DNA of 64,000 nucleotides, taken from contig NZ_CP024903.1 of assembly GCF_003330765.1 (NCBI RefSeq), positions 3,162,001-3,226,000 on the forward strand. The letters run 5' to 3'. Each line of letters begins with the position of its first letter. Position 1 is the stretch's first letter. Made by a program: the position numbers and the translations under genes. The notes beneath the pieces are model-generated. The model was not told the DNA's origin. It saw nothing but the letters and a program-made list of their open reading frames with translations, and searched no databases. Positions 62,440-64,000 of the stretch are shown here, one piece after another. The DNA comes from Burkholderia pyrrocinia (GTDB lineage: Bacteria; Pseudomonadota; Gammaproteobacteria; Burkholderiales; Burkholderiaceae).

Positions 62440-62853
62440 TCAGTTCTCGCCGAGCGCAGCGACCATCGCACGCGCAATCGCAACGTCCGCTTCCTCCGGG
62501 CCACCCGACACACCAACACCACCGATAACGTCCTCGCCGCTTTTCACCGGCAGGCCGCCGCCGAACACGACCAACGGACGGGACGCCGAGCGCTCGAGCC
62601 CGTACAGCTCGGCTCCGGGTTGCACGGTTTTCATCCAGTAATCGGTCGGGAGCCGCAATGCCGCCGCGGTATAGGCCTTGTTATGCGCAATTTCAATCGT
62701 GCCAAACGCTGCGTCGTTCACTCGCGCGAACGCCATAAGATGGCCACCGGCATCCACGATTGACAGCGACGAGCGCTGTGCCAGTTCGTTCGCTTTGGCG
62801 ACGCCCGCCTCAATCGCTCGCCGAGCGGCTTCGCATGTGATCTGTTTGCTCAT
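62440..62853 (-). CDS. GlcG/HbpS-family protein
   Basis: A 137-aa protein of the HbpS/GlcG (DUF336) fold: SLSIVDAGGHLMAFARVNDAAFGTIEIAHNKAYTAA and PLVVFGGGLPVKSGEDVIGGVGVSGG. Members bind haem or small ligands or act as lyases/chaperones in catabolic operons. AGGAGGAGA before the ATG is a strong ribosome site. It sits between the SDR and DUF1445 genes. Confidence 0.9.
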   Translation of the reverse strand: MSKQITCEAARRAIEAGVAKANELAQRSSLSIVDAGGHLMAFARVNDAAFGTIEIAHNKAYTAAALRLPTDYWMKTVQPGAELYGLERSASRPLVVFGGGLPVKSGEDVIGGVGVSGGPEEADVAIARAMVAALGEN

Positions 62854-62880
62854 TGTTCTCCTCCTGATCCTGTCCGGGAG

Positions 62881-63636
62881 TCAGTTGTATGCGCCACCGT
62901 CGACGTTGATCGCCTGCGCGGTCACGTAGGACGACTCGTCCGAGGCAAGGTAGACGAACAGCGGCGCGACCTCGTCCGGCGTCGCCTGTCGGCCAAGAGG
63001 GATGGCCGTTCGAACGACCGATTCCTGCTTCTCGCGACCGCCCATGAAATCGATCGCCGGTTGATTGAACGGCGTATCGATCCAGCCGGGGCACACGGCG
63101 TTGACGCGCACGCCGTCCTGTGCGAGCTCGATGGCAAGCGTGGTCGTGAGACCGATGATGGCCGCCTTGGACGCCGAATAGCATGCGAGGCCAGTACCAC
63201 CGCGCTTGCCCGCGAGGGACGACATCATCACGATCGATGACTTCTTCGCGGCTCGCAGGTAGCGAAGCGACTCGCGCGCGAAAATGAAGTTGGCCCGCAC
63301 GTTGATCCTGAACACCTTGTCCCAGTTCTCGGTGCTGAAATCCTCGACGCGCCCGGAGAGCTGGACGCCGGCATTCAGACACAACGTGTCGATGCCGTGC
63401 ATCCATTCGGACGACTTCCCGATTACGGTCTTGATCTCTTCTTCGCTCGAGATGTCCGCTCGGAAAAAGCGCACCTTGTCACCAAACCGGGATTCGAGTG
63501 CGCGGCCCTTGACTTCGTCGATATCGACGACCGACACCGTCGCGCCTTCGGCAACGAACGACTCCAGAATGGCGAGACCGATATTGGCAACGCCGCCGGT
63601 CAGAAGTACCCGCTTGCCTGTCAAACGTCCTGACAT
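62881..63636 (-). CDS. SDR-family dehydrogenase
   Basis: A 251-aa classical SDR: TGGVANIG cofactor loop, LNAGV, SSLAGKRGGTGLACYSASK with Ser, Tyr and Lys, and a C terminus ending VTAQAINVDGGAYN. The ATG at 63636 is chosen because the upstream extension is Arg-rich shadow sequence. It begins the visible run of closely spaced leftward genes leading to the carboxylase. Substrate unknown. Confidence 0.9.
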   Translation of the reverse strand: MSGRLTGKRVLLTGGVANIGLAILESFVAEGATVSVVDIDEVKGRALESRFGDKVRFFRADISSEEEIKTVIGKSSEWMHGIDTLCLNAGVQLSGRVEDFSTENWDKVFRINVRANFIFARESLRYLRAAKKSSIVMMSSLAGKRGGTGLACYSASKAAIIGLTTTLAIELAQDGVRVNAVCPGWIDTPFNQPAIDFMGGREKQESVVRTAIPLGRQATPDEVAPLFVYLASDESSYVTAQAINVDGGAYN

Positions 63637-63713
63637 CACAGTTTCCTCAAGATCACTGCGCGGATAACCGCACCACGCCGCCGAATCGGCATCCCGCCGC
63701 TCGGCAGGCGCGG

Positions 63714-64000
63714 TTATCGGGCGCGATTGATGTTGTCCAGCACCGCATCGTTCACAACCGACGCTGCCTCCATTTGCGGCATGTGGCCGACGTCCGGAAT
63801 CACGCGCAGCTGCACCGTGGACGGCAGGCTGTCGGCCCGCGGGACCGGGATTATTCCGTCGCGCTCGCCCCAGAGCAGCATCACGGGACATGTGAGCCCC
63901 GCGAGCGTCGCGCCGATCGTCTGAACCTGACCGTTTTCGTCGGCGATGGTGTCGGCAATGGCGGACAGCGCCTCCTGGACGCCTTCCAGACGCTTGAACT
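63714..64000 (-). CDS. Alpha/beta hydrolase, C-terminal part (5' end outside window)
   Basis: The minus strand is open from the right edge to a TAA at 63714-63716 (94 residues visible): LEGVQEALSAIADTIADENGQ, CPVMLLWGERDGIIPV with the catalytic Asp, and VIPDVGHMPQMEAASVVND with the catalytic His. The KRLEGVQEAL start and GHMPQMEA end recall the hydrolase domain fused to the acetoin dehydrogenase E2 subunit (AcoC), but a free-standing hydrolase is equally possible from this fragment. It ends 78 bp before the SDR gene in the same direction. Confidence 0.75.
   Translation of the reverse strand, partial: FKRLEGVQEALSAIADTIADENGQVQTIGATLAGLTCPVMLLWGERDGIIPVPRADSLPSTVQLRVIPDVGHMPQMEAASVVNDAVLDNINRAR

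Noticed and set aside
1..64000. tRNA, rRNA and CRISPR arrays
   Set aside because: No cloverleaf-like conserved blocks, rRNA segments or regularly spaced repeats were noticed by eye; a dedicated scan (tRNAscan-SE, CRISPR finder) would settle this.

Overview
The DNA is uniformly GC-rich with strong G/C third-position bias. Its gene content (paired folE/SDR, ArgP/ArgO, two OmpC-type porins, an AidA/PixA protein, many LysR/AraC/Lrp regulators) points to a Burkholderia, most likely of the B. cepacia complex, and to a secondary chromosome rich in accessory metabolism. This assignment is inference from gene content; no rRNA, tRNA, origin or CRISPR array was seen.

Layout. 1-9.5 kb: the end of a LysR regulator, folE with a FolM-like reductase, serine acetyltransferase, two small unknown proteins, a universal stress protein beside an Fe-S (Fnr-type) regulator, the argP/argO exporter pair and an aldo/keto reductase. 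9.5-18.3 kb: a catabolic block with two related AraC regulators, a GMC oxidoreductase, a 2,4'-dihydroxyacetophenone-dioxygenase-like cupin, an MFS carrier, a zinc alcohol dehydrogenase, an SDR and a porin. 18.6-19.2 kb: an AidA/PixA protein, separated by a 17-bp perfect hairpin from the next block.

19.3-27.4 kb is the most unusual locus: a leftward thiazole/oxazole-modified microcin (TOMM) operon. It holds an FHA/winged-helix protein, a 1342-aa kinase/cyclase-like/ATPase/TPR fusion, two paralogous precursor proteins with different C-terminal cores, a GC hairpin that may act as an attenuator, and a fused cyclodehydratase/YcaO enzyme. It has no dehydrogenase and no dedicated transporter. A 750-bp AT-rich divergent region separates it from a tripartite RND efflux operon (28.2-33.7 kb) that could serve as exporter.

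33.9-44.4 kb: a leftward amino-acid module with homoserine dehydrogenase, an aldehyde dehydrogenase, a complete basic-amino-acid-type ABC importer, a PLP gamma-lyase/synthase, DapA, homocysteine methyltransferase, two Lrp regulators and an unknown 226-aa protein. The combination resembles the homoserine-producing canavanine gamma-lyase pathway.

44.4-54.7 kb looks lower in GC and is decaying: a truncated IS3 orfA, IS-end-like repeats, a frameshifted NCS1 permease, a porin, an alpha/beta hydrolase, an SDR, LuxR- and LysR-type regulators, and two Gfo/Idh/MocA dehydrogenase genes, one intact and one internally deleted. 54.9-64 kb: a further Gfo/Idh/MocA gene and a long leftward operon encoding a biotin carboxylase/BCCP, a PxpB-PxpC fusion, PxpA, a monooxygenase-like protein, OsmC, an unknown protein, a DUF1445 protein (D-glutamate cyclase/hydro-lyase family), a GlcG/HbpS protein, an SDR and the end of an alpha/beta hydrolase. 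The core of this operon can be read as a split urea-carboxylase-like enzyme for a lactam such as 5-oxoproline.
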